A stretch of 22,594 nucleotides of DNA from CAZFHA01 sp964518595 (GTDB taxonomy: Bacteria; Bacillota; Clostridia; Saccharofermentanales; Saccharofermentanaceae): the NCBI GenBank assembly GCA_964518595.1, contig CAZFHA010000030.1, positions 1 through 22,594 on the forward strand, read 5' to 3'. The notes below the pieces were generated by a model, which worked only from the letters and a program-made list of their open reading frames with translations, was not told the origin of the DNA and searched no databases. The first letter of the stretch is position 1. Every line of letters starts with the position of its first letter. Both the position numbers and the translations under genes were made by a program. Below, piece after piece: positions 7,798 through 15,506 of the stretch.

Positions 7798-8505
7798 TTG
7801 AAAAAAAAATATAATCTGGCTTCTTTCCTGTCTCAATTTATGGGGGAAGTGTGTAGTTTGTGTGGCCAAATTTTAGTAGAGCTACATCAGTCCACCACCA
7901 GTAGCGTGGCAATTTGTAAAAGGTGCATGGCTAGACTACCTTTACGTGTTGCAGAGGAACGTTGGCTTTTTTGCTCTAAGGATCAAAATTCTGGAAACTA
8001 TGGCGTAGACGTTGCTGTTCCATTTTGGTATGAAGGAGTTGTGGCTTCAACTTTAAAAAATCTAAAATTTGCCGATCAAACCTATTCAGTTCCTTTACTG
8101 ACAGAGTTTTTATCTTGCATTCTTTGGCCATTTCGAGAAGATTTTGACTTGATTCTTCCGATTCCTTTAGGGAGGAAGCGATTAAAACAACGTGGCTATA
8201 ATCAAGCGGCTTTAATTGCTAATTACTTACAACAATCACTGGGAATACCTTGCTCAGAAAAATTTCTTTTGCGCACGAAGGAGACAAAACAGCAGAGCAG
8301 CCTGATAGGTGATGTCAATCGTGGGATAAATGTTATGGACGCTTTTATTGTTCCAGAAGAATATTGTGTAGATAATTTACGCATTTTGATTGTTGACGAT
8401 GTACTTACCACGGGTGTTACCTTGTTGGAAGCATCTAAAATGCTATATAGCCAAGGCGCAAAGTTCTGTGCTGGAGCAGCAATTGCTTCAGGAAGAGTGT
8501 TTTAA
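7798..8505 (+). CDS. ComF-family phosphoribosyltransferase-like protein
   Basis: A 235-residue protein of the ComF family (ComFC/GntX-type), which couples a small N-terminal zinc-finger-like module to a type I phosphoribosyltransferase fold. In transformable bacteria ComFC is needed for DNA uptake or processing; its exact reaction is unsettled. Four cysteines (19, 22, 40, 43; CSLC and CKRC) form the putative metal site. The PRPP-binding loop is ILIVDDVLTTGVT (196-208), and IPLGRKRLKQRGYNQA (about 122-137) is the typical ComF motif. The start is TTG at 7798 after AAGAGG. It begins 16 nt after recD2, consistent with one operon. No ComFA helicase is adjacent, so a competence role here is only a possibility. 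Confidence 0.92.
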   Translation: MKKKYNLASFLSQFMGEVCSLCGQILVELHQSTTSSVAICKRCMARLPLRVAEERWLFCSKDQNSGNYGVDVAVPFWYEGVVASTLKNLKFADQTYSVPLLTEFLSCILWPFREDFDLILPIPLGRKRLKQRGYNQAALIANYLQQSLGIPCSEKFLLRTKETKQQSSLIGDVNRGINVMDAFIVPEEYCVDNLRILIVDDVLTTGVTLLEASKMLYSQGAKFCAGAAIASGRVF

Positions 8506-8651
8506 CGTTGGAGTGATGGTATTAGCTATAAATTTTCTAGTGTTAAAGCCATCCTTGTTCTATTGAAGCGTTATTGGTGTTCGTAGAAAAATAGCATAAT
8601 TTTTTTCTGATTTGAGCTCCCTTTTCCTATGAATCTTTATTTGGGTTAGTG

Positions 8652-8680
8652 TTGAGGTAAAGGATTGCAATTGGTATAAT
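8652..8680 (+). promoter_or_regulatory. Sigma-A promoter of the 6S RNA gene
   Basis: TTGAGG (8652-8657) and a perfect TATAAT (8675-8680) are separated by exactly 17 nt. Transcription would begin about 8685-8687, precisely where the closing stem of the 6S RNA starts. The preceding stretch 8506-8651 is AT-rich and shows no gene; I find no good terminator for comF there. Confidence 0.85.
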
Positions 8681-8685
8681 ATAAG

Positions 8686-8872
8686 TGCCTGATATGTCCG
8701 AGACTCACGTTTTTGAACCTTCGTGACTTAAAAGGGAATCCGGTGTCAGAGCAGAGCGGATCAAGCCTTACACCTGAAAAGGTGATTCGGAGGAAGATCC
8801 AAGACTGCCGCAGGATACCCACCTGGCTGATAGCTGGGTGTCAAAAAGTGGGAATCGGCATCTCAGGTTTTT
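8686..8872 (+). ncRNA. ssrS: 6S RNA (SsrS), RNA polymerase regulator
   Basis: A roughly 185-nt non-coding RNA that binds sigma-A RNA polymerase by mimicking an open promoter. The ends match the hallmark 6S pattern: CCTGATATGTCCG (8688-8700) pairs with CGGCATCTCAGG (8856-8867), and the pair resembles the closing stem of E. coli 6S RNA (CTGAGATGTTCG with CGGCATCTCGG). The interior folds as a rod: ATCC (8738-8741)/GGAT (8813-8816), GCAG (8751-8754)/CTGC (8805-8808), GGATC (8758-8762)/GATCC (8796-8800), capped by CACCT-GAAA-AGGTG (8771-8784). The central-bubble region holds small local hairpins on both sides (TCACG/CGTGA near 8705-8726; ACCCA/TGGGT near 8817-8839). A near-consensus promoter starts it, and the closing stem followed by TTTTT (8868-8872) would terminate it. 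Confidence 0.85.
8853..8872 (+). terminator. 3' end/terminator of 6S RNA
   Basis: The 3' arm of the closing stem (CGGCATCTCAGG, 8856-8867) is followed directly by TTTTT at 8868-8872, so the long P1 helix can act as the terminator stem. The next base begins the GTG that is the first possible start codon of cysE. Confidence 0.5.
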
Positions 8873-9664
8873 GTGTCTATATTTAAAGAAAGACAGGCGA
8901 AAGTAATGGGACTTTTGAACGATGCAAAGCAAATATCTAAGCGCGATCCGGCTGCTAGGGGGGTAATGAGTGTTATCTTACTTTATTCCGGTTTCCATGC
9001 TTTAGTTTTTCATCGTATCAGCCACTTTCTTTATAAACATAAGCTTTATTTTTTAGCTCGTTTCATTTCTCAAATTAATCGTTTTTTTACAGGAATTGAG
9101 ATTCATCCCGGTGCTGTATTAGGTTCAGGGCTTTTTTTAGATCATGGAATGGGTATTGTTATTGGTGAAACGGCTGTCGTAGGTAATAATTGTACAATTT
9201 ATCATGGGGTAACCTTAGGAGGGACGGGTAGACAGCGAGGGAAAAGACGACATCCAGAGATTGGCGATGAGGTTCTAATAGGAGCTGGTGCTAAAATTCT
9301 GGGCCCTTTCAAAGTGGGTAATCATGCTATGATTGGCGCTAATGCCGTTGTTTTGTCAGATGTTCCTGACAATGCTACGGTAGTCGGTATTCCTGCTAAA
9401 GTAGTCAAGATAGATGGTAAAGCTGTATCTTATGCTGAAACCTTGGATCATGGCAATACCGCTGATCCTGTCGAACAAGAAATTTGTAAAATATTGCATA
9501 GGGTAATCGCTTTAGAGAAGGGTATGAAGATTAATCCATCTTCTCAATTTTGGGTTGAGCGCTGCAATGAAAAGGGAATTTGTGATATAGAGAGTTCCTC
9601 TAATTTTCAATTGACTTCTGATAGTACTGCTAAAAATATTGCTGATAAAGCTGAGGAAATCTGA
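8873..9664 (+). CDS. cysE: Serine O-acetyltransferase
   Basis: Transfers acetyl from acetyl-CoA to L-serine to give O-acetylserine, the first committed step of cysteine synthesis. An N-terminal helical part (about 1-72, with KRDPAARGVM and YSGFHALVFHRI) precedes a left-handed beta-helix of hexapeptide repeats (about 73-176). That part includes LDHGMGIVIGE, with the catalytic-type His91, and YHGVTLGGTG. The C-terminal tail after VVGIPAKVV is about 85 residues, somewhat longer than usual. The start is uncertain. GTG at 8873 has only a weak TCAGG 5 nt upstream and abuts the 6S RNA terminator, while ATG at 8906 (residue 12) also has a weak site. Both keep the whole fold. It precedes cysS, as in many Bacillota. 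Confidence 0.95.
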   Translation: MSIFKERQAKVMGLLNDAKQISKRDPAARGVMSVILLYSGFHALVFHRISHFLYKHKLYFLARFISQINRFFTGIEIHPGAVLGSGLFLDHGMGIVIGETAVVGNNCTIYHGVTLGGTGRQRGKRRHPEIGDEVLIGAGAKILGPFKVGNHAMIGANAVVLSDVPDNATVVGIPAKVVKIDGKAVSYAETLDHGNTADPVEQEICKILHRVIALEKGMKINPSSQFWVERCNEKGICDIESSSNFQLTSDSTAKNIADKAEEI

Positions 9665-9715
9665 TTCGTAACTAGTTAAAAATAGAAATAACATGATAAA
9701 TGTTTTGGAGGTATT

Positions 9716-11134
9716 ATGAAATTATACAATACCCTGACCCGCCAGAAAGAAGAGTTTGTAACCCTTGAACCGGGAAAAGTGAAAATGTACGCTTGCGGAC
9801 CAACCGTTTATAATTATTTTCACTTGGGAAATGCTAGGCCTTTTATAACTTTTGATACTTTGCGTCGGTACTTAGAATATCGTGGATATGACGTTATGTT
9901 CTGTCAAAATTTTACAGATATTGATGACAAGATGATTGCCAAGGCTAATCAGGAAGGAATTACTGTAAAGGACTTAGCAGATCGTTTTATTCAAGAGTAC
10001 TATACCGATGCTGATGGTCTGAATATTTTACGACCAACTTTTCAGCCAAGAGCTACAGAATCAATGGATGAGATTATTTTTATGATTGAAGAGCTGGTGA
10101 AGAAAGGGTTGGCTTACGAACTTGAGGACGGTGTGTATTTTGAAGTCGCTAAGTTTGACACATATGGCAAGCTTTCCCATCTAAACCGCGATGATTTAAA
10201 AGAGGGGGCGGGAGAGAGAGGAACCCATAACCAAGCTAAGCGAAATTATATGGATTTTGCTCTTTGGAAGAAGGCTCGTCCAGAAGAGCCTTTTTGGCCC
10301 TCGCCATGGGGGGATGGCAGACCTGGGTGGCATATCGAATGCTCTGCTATGATAGGTAAATACCTTGGGGAAACGATTGATATTCATGCAGGAGGACAAG
10401 ACCTTGTTTTCCCGCATCATGAAAATGAAATTGCCCAGAGTGAAGGGGTGAATGAAGCTCCGCTGGCTCGTTTTTGGGTTCATAATGGGTTTATTAATGT
10501 TGATAATGAAAAGATGAGCAAGTCAGCAGGAAACTTTTTTACAGTTAGGGACATTGTATCACAATATGATTATCGTATTATCCGTTTCTTTATTCTTTCT
10601 GGCCACTATCGCATGCCTATTAATTTCTCTTCTGACTTACTGCAAGCTGCGGCGAATGGGCTTGAGAGAATCGATAATTGTTTTTCTACACTTACATTTG
10701 TGGCCGAGAGTCGCACAACCCTGGCTTTAGAGGATGAACAGGCTGAAAATTTGCTTCTAAAATCTATAGAAGAGGCAGAAGTGGCTTTCGTTACTGCCAT
10801 GGATGATGATTTAAACACTGCAGATGCCATTACGGCTATTTTTGAATTAGTGAGAGTGGCTAATTCTCATGTACAAAATCCTGGAATTTCGGCTAGGGTA
10901 CTTTTAGTAGCTGCAGATAAAATTAGACATCTGACTCAGATTTTAGGCATTAGCCTTGGTGGTGAAGCTAAAGAGCAGAAAGTACCCCAAGAGGTATTGG
11001 AGTTGGTTGACCAGCGGGTGGCTGCCAAGGCGGCTAAAAACTTTGCTCTAGCTGATGAACTCAGAGACCAAGTACATGGGTTGGGCTACCAGATTAAGGA
11101 TACGCCTCAGGGGCCTCAGGTGCAGAAAATATGA
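9716..11134 (+). CDS. cysS: Cysteinyl-tRNA synthetase
   Basis: Charges tRNA-Cys with cysteine (class Ia synthetase, cytoplasmic, monomeric). The length of 472 residues is normal. The HIGH-type motif is HLGN (36-39) after YACGPTVYNYF. The KMSKS motif is intact at 266-270. The zinc ligands expected for this enzyme are visible as Cys27, Cys209 (GWHIEC), His234 and Glu238 (FPHHENE). A strong GGAGG lies 5 nt before the ATG. mrnC overlaps the cysS stop by 4 nt (ATGA), so translation is probably coupled. The 51-nt gap upstream has no T-box element, although cysE/cysS operons of Bacillota are often controlled by one. Confidence 0.98.
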   Translation: MKLYNTLTRQKEEFVTLEPGKVKMYACGPTVYNYFHLGNARPFITFDTLRRYLEYRGYDVMFCQNFTDIDDKMIAKANQEGITVKDLADRFIQEYYTDADGLNILRPTFQPRATESMDEIIFMIEELVKKGLAYELEDGVYFEVAKFDTYGKLSHLNRDDLKEGAGERGTHNQAKRNYMDFALWKKARPEEPFWPSPWGDGRPGWHIECSAMIGKYLGETIDIHAGGQDLVFPHHENEIAQSEGVNEAPLARFWVHNGFINVDNEKMSKSAGNFFTVRDIVSQYDYRIIRFFILSGHYRMPINFSSDLLQAAANGLERIDNCFSTLTFVAESRTTLALEDEQAENLLLKSIEEAEVAFVTAMDDDLNTADAITAIFELVRVANSHVQNPGISARVLLVAADKIRHLTQILGISLGGEAKEQKVPQEVLELVDQRVAAKAAKNFALADELRDQVHGLGYQIKDTPQGPQVQKI

Positions 11135-11583
11135 TTATTCCTTTGTTGGATGGGGATATTCGGGAAGCTTCAACAGCTATGCTCGCCTATATTGGGGACG
11201 GAGTTTTTGATCTTTATATTCGACTACAAATGGTTGGGCAGAACGTTAGCCGCCCAAAGGCTCTGCACCAACATACTAGCCGCTATGTAAGGGCGGCCTC
11301 GCAAGCCGCTGCTGCGCGAGTCTTGTTTGCCGAAATGAGTGAGGTTGAGCAAAGTATTTTTAGACGTGCTAAAAACAGCAACCCAGGTAGCATGGCAAAA
11401 AATGCCAGCCCGGCGGACTACAAATATGCAACGGGGCTAGAGGCTTTAATTGGCTATCTATACTTAACAGATCAGAAGTTACGTTTGGACTATTTGTTAC
11501 AAAGGATTTTTATGGTTCAAACAGGAATTGAAAAGGGAGAGATTAATCCTTATGAAGCCAAAGAGAAAGACCTTTCAGACTAG
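11131..11583 (+). CDS. mrnC: Mini-ribonuclease III
   Basis: A 150-residue RNase III-fold endonuclease without the double-stranded RNA-binding domain. In Bacillus it matures the ends of 23S rRNA. The catalytic-type motif MLAYIGDGVFDLYIR has the acidic residue Asp23 in the expected place, and the second half contains NPGSMAKNASPADYKYATGLEALIGYLYL, whose ATGLEALIGYLYL part carries the conserved Glu of the RNase III active site. It overlaps the cysS stop codon by 4 nt and lies just before rlmB, the usual order cysS-mrnC-rlmB, so three translation/rRNA-processing functions are made together. Confidence 0.95.
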   Translation: MIIPLLDGDIREASTAMLAYIGDGVFDLYIRLQMVGQNVSRPKALHQHTSRYVRAASQAAAARVLFAEMSEVEQSIFRRAKNSNPGSMAKNASPADYKYATGLEALIGYLYLTDQKLRLDYLLQRIFMVQTGIEKGEINPYEAKEKDLSD

Positions 11584-12424
11584 TGGAAAAGCTCCAGATA
11601 AAGTTGAAAAGCGAGATGCCTTTACAGTAAAAAAGCCTAAGGCTAATTACCATGAAGAGGATAGTACGTTGGATAAGAGTCAGTCCAGCGATCAACTTGA
11701 AGGGCGAAATCCTGTGCTTGAAGCACTTAAGGCTGGGCGTACAGTTAATAAGCTGTGGCTTTTAAAGTCTGATTCGGGCGCTTACGATCCTACAATTAAA
11801 TATATTATTTCCTTAGCAAGGGAAAAGAATATTCCGATAGCAGAGGTGCCAAAAGCAGCTTTAGAACAGATGGCAATTACCCGCAATCATCAAGGGATTA
11901 TTGCGCAAATTGCCGCTCATGATTATGTAGAAATTGATGATATTTTATCCCTAGCGCGTGATAGGGGAGAGGCTCCATTTCTTCTGATGTTGGATGAACT
12001 AAAAGATGCTTATAATCTTGGCTCAATTTTGAGAATTGCTGATTGTGCAGGTGTCCATGGTGTTATTATACCCAAACATCGTTCGGTGGGCCTTGACTCT
12101 CAGGTTGCCAGAGCTTCAGCCGGTGCTATTGAGCATGTTCCCGTGGCTCGAGTAACAAACCTATCTTCTACTATTTTGGAGTTGAAAAAAGAGGGATTCT
12201 GGGTAGCGGGCACAGATGCTGAAGGTAGGACTGCCTATTATTCTGCAGATCTTAAGGGGCCTTTGCTGATAGTAATTGGCAGTGAAGGTGAAGGAATTAG
12301 TAAAAACATTAAAGATAAGTGTGATTTTTTATTATCTATCCCTATGCAGGGGAAGGTCAATAGCTTAAATGCTGCTGTAGCTACAGGTATAGTGGTTTTT
12401 GAAGCCAAAAGACAGCGTTTGTAA
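11552..12424 (+). CDS. rlmB: RlmB/TrmH-family 23S rRNA 2'-O-methyltransferase
   Basis: A SPOUT-class, SAM-dependent methyltransferase that adds a 2'-O-methyl group to rRNA; RlmB modifies a guanosine of 23S rRNA. From the ATG chosen it has 290 residues. A charged, low-complexity leader of about 50 residues is followed by the L30e-like substrate-binding domain (QLEGRNPVLEALKAGRTV) and then the SpoU methylase domain. That domain has motif 1 NLGSILRIADCAG, motif 2 VIGSEGEGIS and motif 3 IPMQGKVNSLNAAVATGI, which form the knotted SAM site. ATG 11552 has GGGAG about 12 nt upstream and overlaps mrnC by 32 nt; an in-frame TTG at 11528 would add 8 residues. The enzyme uses SAM, made by MetK earlier in the window. 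Exact target guanosine is inferred from context. Confidence 0.93.
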   Translation: MKPKRKTFQTSGKAPDKVEKRDAFTVKKPKANYHEEDSTLDKSQSSDQLEGRNPVLEALKAGRTVNKLWLLKSDSGAYDPTIKYIISLAREKNIPIAEVPKAALEQMAITRNHQGIIAQIAAHDYVEIDDILSLARDRGEAPFLLMLDELKDAYNLGSILRIADCAGVHGVIIPKHRSVGLDSQVARASAGAIEHVPVARVTNLSSTILELKKEGFWVAGTDAEGRTAYYSADLKGPLLIVIGSEGEGISKNIKDKCDFLLSIPMQGKVNSLNAAVATGIVVFEAKRQRL

Positions 12425-12481
12425 CAGTGTTACAGACCTTTCTGTATATACGGTATTTGAAAGTAGAGAGGAGAGTAGAAG

Positions 12482-13846
12482 ATGAATGGTCGCCACAGTT
12501 TAAAAAAAACATCAATGAGACTCTGTAAGTTTCGGACTAAATTATTATTGCTGTGCTTTATTCTGATTCTCTCTACTTCTTCTTGTAGTTTTGATAGCCT
12601 CTTAAAAAATGACGGCATCTTAAATCGAAGGGCAATTTCGCTGGCAAATTCTCGCTTGAATCAAGAAGACTTTATCTTAAAACTTATTGCCGGAATTGCA
12701 GATCCTTCTCAAATTCAAAATATTTATTCTTCTATACCTGAGACTCAACTAGATCATATCTCTTATGCAACTTTTGATGCTTATATGAGGGTGCTTGCCA
12801 GAAGTAAAAGTAGCAGTAGTACGGTTGTTTCTTTCCGTTTTCCCTCGCAAGAAGAGCGACTCTCTTTGCTGGGGGAGATTGCCGCTAAGGCACCAACGTA
12901 TAAAGAACTGCTTTTACAAACATATCCTGTTCGGCTTCAGTTTAGCAAGGACAATGGATCAGGACCACCCTTTTATCTTTTCTTTCAGTTGGACGAAGAC
13001 GGATATCCTTATTTATCTTCCGTCTGGGTACAGGAATCCTTAAGGCTCTACCATACTGCAGAGCTATACTTTGAAGCTCTGGCTAAACAAAATGAAGCCG
13101 CTGTTGCTTCCTTGTTGAATTCTGGTAATGCCAATGGCAGTGGTCAGTTTTCTCAGGCTGTAATAGAGCGAAAGGCACGAGAACTGGTTGATTTTTATCA
13201 TGTGCGTGTCCAATCTTCACCCTCGGATTTTCAGTTGACTGCACTTAATATTTCATGGATATCTTTTTTACAATTAAAGGTTCTAGATGATTCTCTAACA
13301 GAGTATAAAACTAGAACCGTTAACTTTGTTCGAACTAATCAGGATAGCATTTCTGTTAGGGATAATATTAGTAGCCCCTTGGAAAGCAAGGACTTTTATC
13401 TTTATTTTAATGATGAAAAGGCGGTTCGCCTAGGCGATCAGGCCTATCCTGGTTATGTTAGTCGTATTCTGGGTGACCCCAAAATGACAGCCTTCGGCGT
13501 TGATTTCACTCTAGGGTTAGAAGATGATAAAGCTTCAAATAAACTTATTTATTTGTCTTACCCGTCTTTGACAATGACGGTAGGAGGGAATTATTACGAT
13601 GGTGGAAGTTGGGATGGTCAAATTGTTAGGATGATTATCAGAGACAGTAATTCCGCCTTCAGACTGGGAGAGAGAATTTATGTTGGCATGAGTCAAGATG
13701 AATTGCTGCTGCTGTATCCCTTTGCAGATCAAAGTGACTACAATTTGAAGACTGAAATTGATGATAAAACCTATAGTATGTCTTTTGTTTTTTCTCAAGA
13801 TGAGAGTCCGATAGTTGAAGAAATTCGCCTGGAAATCGTTAGGTAA
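12482..13846 (+). CDS. Putative lipoprotein of unknown function
   Basis: I do not recognise this 454-residue protein. The N-terminus has basic residues (MNGRHSLKKTSMRLCKFRTK), a hydrophobic stretch LLLLCFILIL (21-30) and a possible lipobox ending at Cys35 (STSSC). This would anchor it on the outer face of the membrane, although the -3 residue is Thr rather than the usual Leu/Val/Ile. The rest is soluble, with no further membrane segments. Near the C-terminus, RLGERIYVGMSQDELLLLYP resembles the short helix motif seen in SmpA/BamE-like and related small beta-rich domains, but this is only a resemblance. AGAGGAGAG precedes the ATG. It follows rlmB by 57 nt and is convergent with the tRNA-Arg gene. 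A secreted protein cleaved by signal peptidase I is the alternative. Confidence 0.8.
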   Translation: MNGRHSLKKTSMRLCKFRTKLLLLCFILILSTSSCSFDSLLKNDGILNRRAISLANSRLNQEDFILKLIAGIADPSQIQNIYSSIPETQLDHISYATFDAYMRVLARSKSSSSTVVSFRFPSQEERLSLLGEIAAKAPTYKELLLQTYPVRLQFSKDNGSGPPFYLFFQLDEDGYPYLSSVWVQESLRLYHTAELYFEALAKQNEAAVASLLNSGNANGSGQFSQAVIERKARELVDFYHVRVQSSPSDFQLTALNISWISFLQLKVLDDSLTEYKTRTVNFVRTNQDSISVRDNISSPLESKDFYLYFNDEKAVRLGDQAYPGYVSRILGDPKMTAFGVDFTLGLEDDKASNKLIYLSYPSLTMTVGGNYYDGGSWDGQIVRMIIRDSNSAFRLGERIYVGMSQDELLLLYPFADQSDYNLKTEIDDKTYSMSFVFSQDESPIVEEIRLEIVR

Positions 13847-13856
13847 TCGTAGAATA

Positions 13857-13886
13857 GAAAAAGACTTGCTGTAAACAGCAAGTCTT
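13857..13886 (-). terminator. Intrinsic terminator of the tRNA-Arg gene
   Basis: A perfect 12-bp inverted repeat, AAGACTTGCTGT (13861-13872) and ACAGCAAGTCTT (13875-13886), directly follows the tRNA 3' end on the minus strand and continues into a TTTTT run (13858-13862 on the plus strand is AAAAA). In the other direction it may also slow transcription of the lipoprotein gene, but the T-tract there is poor. Confidence 0.88.
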
Positions 13887-13887
13887 C

Positions 13888-13964
<77 letters not shown>

Positions 13965-14000
13965 ATTCACGCTGAGTAAGTGTTTTAATCAGCAGAATGT

Positions 14001-14029
14001 ATTCTATTCCATTCTTAACTCTTTGTCAA
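14001..14029 (-). promoter_or_regulatory. Sigma-A promoter of tRNA-Arg
   Basis: Read on the minus strand, a perfect TTGACA (14024-14029) and TAGAAT (14001-14006) are spaced by 17 nt and lie about 36 nt before the tRNA 5' end. Both boxes and the distance are near consensus, as expected for a strongly expressed stable RNA. Confidence 0.88.
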
Positions 14030-14143
14030 TGCCCTTTTTATAAATTTCTGATTTCCAACCTTCCCAAGCATTCCATTGATCAGATTTGTCTATTTTTTGT
14101 ATTTGGCTAATTTAGGTTTTAGTAGATCTCCTATTTCCTTGGT

Positions 14144-15433
14144 TCATTTAGGTGTAGTCGGTGGGGCTAAATACTTTTCGATCATAGGTGCAGTGACTTG
14201 GCGTTGATTTATTATTTCCTGATAAAATTCAGCGCTTTTCCTTACTCTCCTCTCTTGCGTAGGATAATTACAGGCCAATAATCCAAAAGGTGCGCTCTCT
14301 CCTTCGGCCCACTCAAAATTATCAATGAAGGTCCAGTGGTAGTAACGTTCAATTGGAAGGGCTAGTCCAGCCAATTGTTCTAAATGATCGTAAATGAACC
14401 TTGCTCTAAATTGATCCGCACTATCGCAGGTACCGTTCTCGGTTATCCATATGGGTGCATTGAATTTTTTGTACTGGCTTTGACACAATTCAGCAATTCC
14501 TTCAGGATAAATCTCCCAGCCTAAATCGTTGACAGGACGATTGGGCAATACACTTTGCTTAAAGCCCTTTACCGCTGTACGACTGTAATAATTGATGCCT
14601 ATGAAATCATAAAACTTGCCTTTTCCAAGGGGAGAAGATATCCCCAAAGGTAAATGCAAACGACCTTGTGACATCGATGTGGTAATAGCTCCCTGAAAAA
14701 GATATTCCATAACCTTAGAACCAATATGATCAAGAAGATTTTTTCTTCTTGCAGGAACAAAAACTCTTAAATGATTAGCAAAACCAACTTTTACTTGGGG
14801 GCTGGCAATGATTTCGTGTATTTTTTTATAGGCATGGAGGTGACAGAGGGTTAAATTGCGCATAACTTTAAATGCTTTGGGTAAGGATTTTTTCCCTGGT
14901 GGCCAGTCGCCAAATATATAGCCGCCGGTGACATAAACATTAGGTTCATTAATAGTAATATATTCCGTACAGAGATCCTTGAGATTTGAAACGGCAAACT
15001 GCACATAATTTAAAAAAATAGCAATGCTGTCTGGATGCTGGAAAGCACCCATATCTTCAAACCACAACGGATTTGAAAAGTGATGAAGTGTTATCAGCGG
15101 TTTAATTCCAAGAGCAATCATATATTCCAATTCGTCTCTGTAGTGCTGCAAACTTTCTTTGGAAAACTTGTTTCTCTGAGGTTCAATGCGGCTCCACTCT
15201 ATACTAAAACGATAATGTTTTATTCCTAAATCAGCCATCAACTTTAAGTCTTCCTTATAACGGTTCCAATGGTCATTCGCTCGTAAAGGGCTCGTTCCAT
15301 CCTTAATATGCCCTTTGCCCTCTGCCCATTGAAACCAAGAATTGTTTTTATCGCCCCCTTCGATTTGGGTTGCTGCCGTGGCACAACCAAGGCATAGATC
15401 AGGTGGAAGTCTAAATGGTTTTACGTTACTCAT
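14144..15433 (-). CDS. Glycoside hydrolase family 1 beta-glucosidase-like enzyme
   Basis: A retaining beta-glycosidase of family GH1 (beta-glucosidase or beta-galactosidase activity; 6-phospho-sugars possible), (beta/alpha)8 barrel, no signal peptide and so cytoplasmic. The acid/base Glu163 lies in TINEPN and the nucleophile Glu332 in ITENGT. Other family marks are GCATAATQIEGG near the N-terminus, HYRFSIEWSRIEP, the HH of TLHHFSNPLWF, GINYYSRTAV and HWTFIDNFEWAEG. At 429 residues it is slightly shorter than most members. AAAGGAC precedes the ATG. It is divergent from a WYL-domain regulator, which may control it. No sugar transporter or PTS gene lies next to it, so the substrate cannot be told. 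Confidence 0.94.
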   Translation of the reverse strand: MSNVKPFRLPPDLCLGCATAATQIEGGDKNNSWFQWAEGKGHIKDGTSPLRANDHWNRYKEDLKLMADLGIKHYRFSIEWSRIEPQRNKFSKESLQHYRDELEYMIALGIKPLITLHHFSNPLWFEDMGAFQHPDSIAIFLNYVQFAVSNLKDLCTEYITINEPNVYVTGGYIFGDWPPGKKSLPKAFKVMRNLTLCHLHAYKKIHEIIASPQVKVGFANHLRVFVPARRKNLLDHIGSKVMEYLFQGAITTSMSQGRLHLPLGISSPLGKGKFYDFIGINYYSRTAVKGFKQSVLPNRPVNDLGWEIYPEGIAELCQSQYKKFNAPIWITENGTCDSADQFRARFIYDHLEQLAGLALPIERYYHWTFIDNFEWAEGESAPFGLLACNYPTQERRVRKSAEFYQEIINQRQVTAPMIEKYLAPPTTPK

Positions 15434-15458
15434 ATGGTTAAGTCCTTTCTTTGATATT

Positions 15459-15498
15459 TAAAAGAGTGAAAAAAGAATTAGGAAAAAAGACTCTTTTA
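15459..15498. repeat. 9-bp inverted repeat between GH1 and WYL genes (candidate operator)
   Basis: TAAAAGAGT (15459-15467) and ACTCTTTTA (15490-15498) are exact reverse complements separated by 22 nt, so the half-site centres are 31 bp apart, about three helical turns. The pair sits in the 145-bp region between the divergent beta-glucosidase and regulator genes. Half-sites on one face of the helix would suit a dimeric regulator. Confidence 0.45.
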
Positions 15499-15506
15499 TA
15501 TATAAT
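15478..15506 (+). promoter_or_regulatory. Candidate promoter of the WYL regulator gene
   Basis: A perfect TATAAT (15501-15506) is preceded at 17 nt by TTAGGA (15478-15483), which matches the -35 consensus at only three positions. It overlaps the right half of the inverted repeat at 15459-15498, so a bound protein could block or guide RNA polymerase. Confidence 0.45.

Noticed and set aside
8520..8610. Possible comF terminator: GATGG...CCATC and AGAAAAA...TTTTTTTCT.
   Set aside because: The first has a ragged interior and no T-run, the second a stem without G-C pairs; neither is convincing.
8727..8820. Resemblance to a cobalamin riboswitch (AAAAGGGAATCCGGTG at 8730-8745).
   Set aside because: The rest of the B12-box core (GCNGNCCCGC, ACTGT) is missing, whereas promoter, size, closing stem and rod-like fold all fit 6S RNA.
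10196..10483. 95-codon antisense frame inside cysS, and similar antisense frames in recD2, tig and clpX.
   Set aside because: They are opposite strongly conserved coding regions, have no family features and are shadows of codon use.
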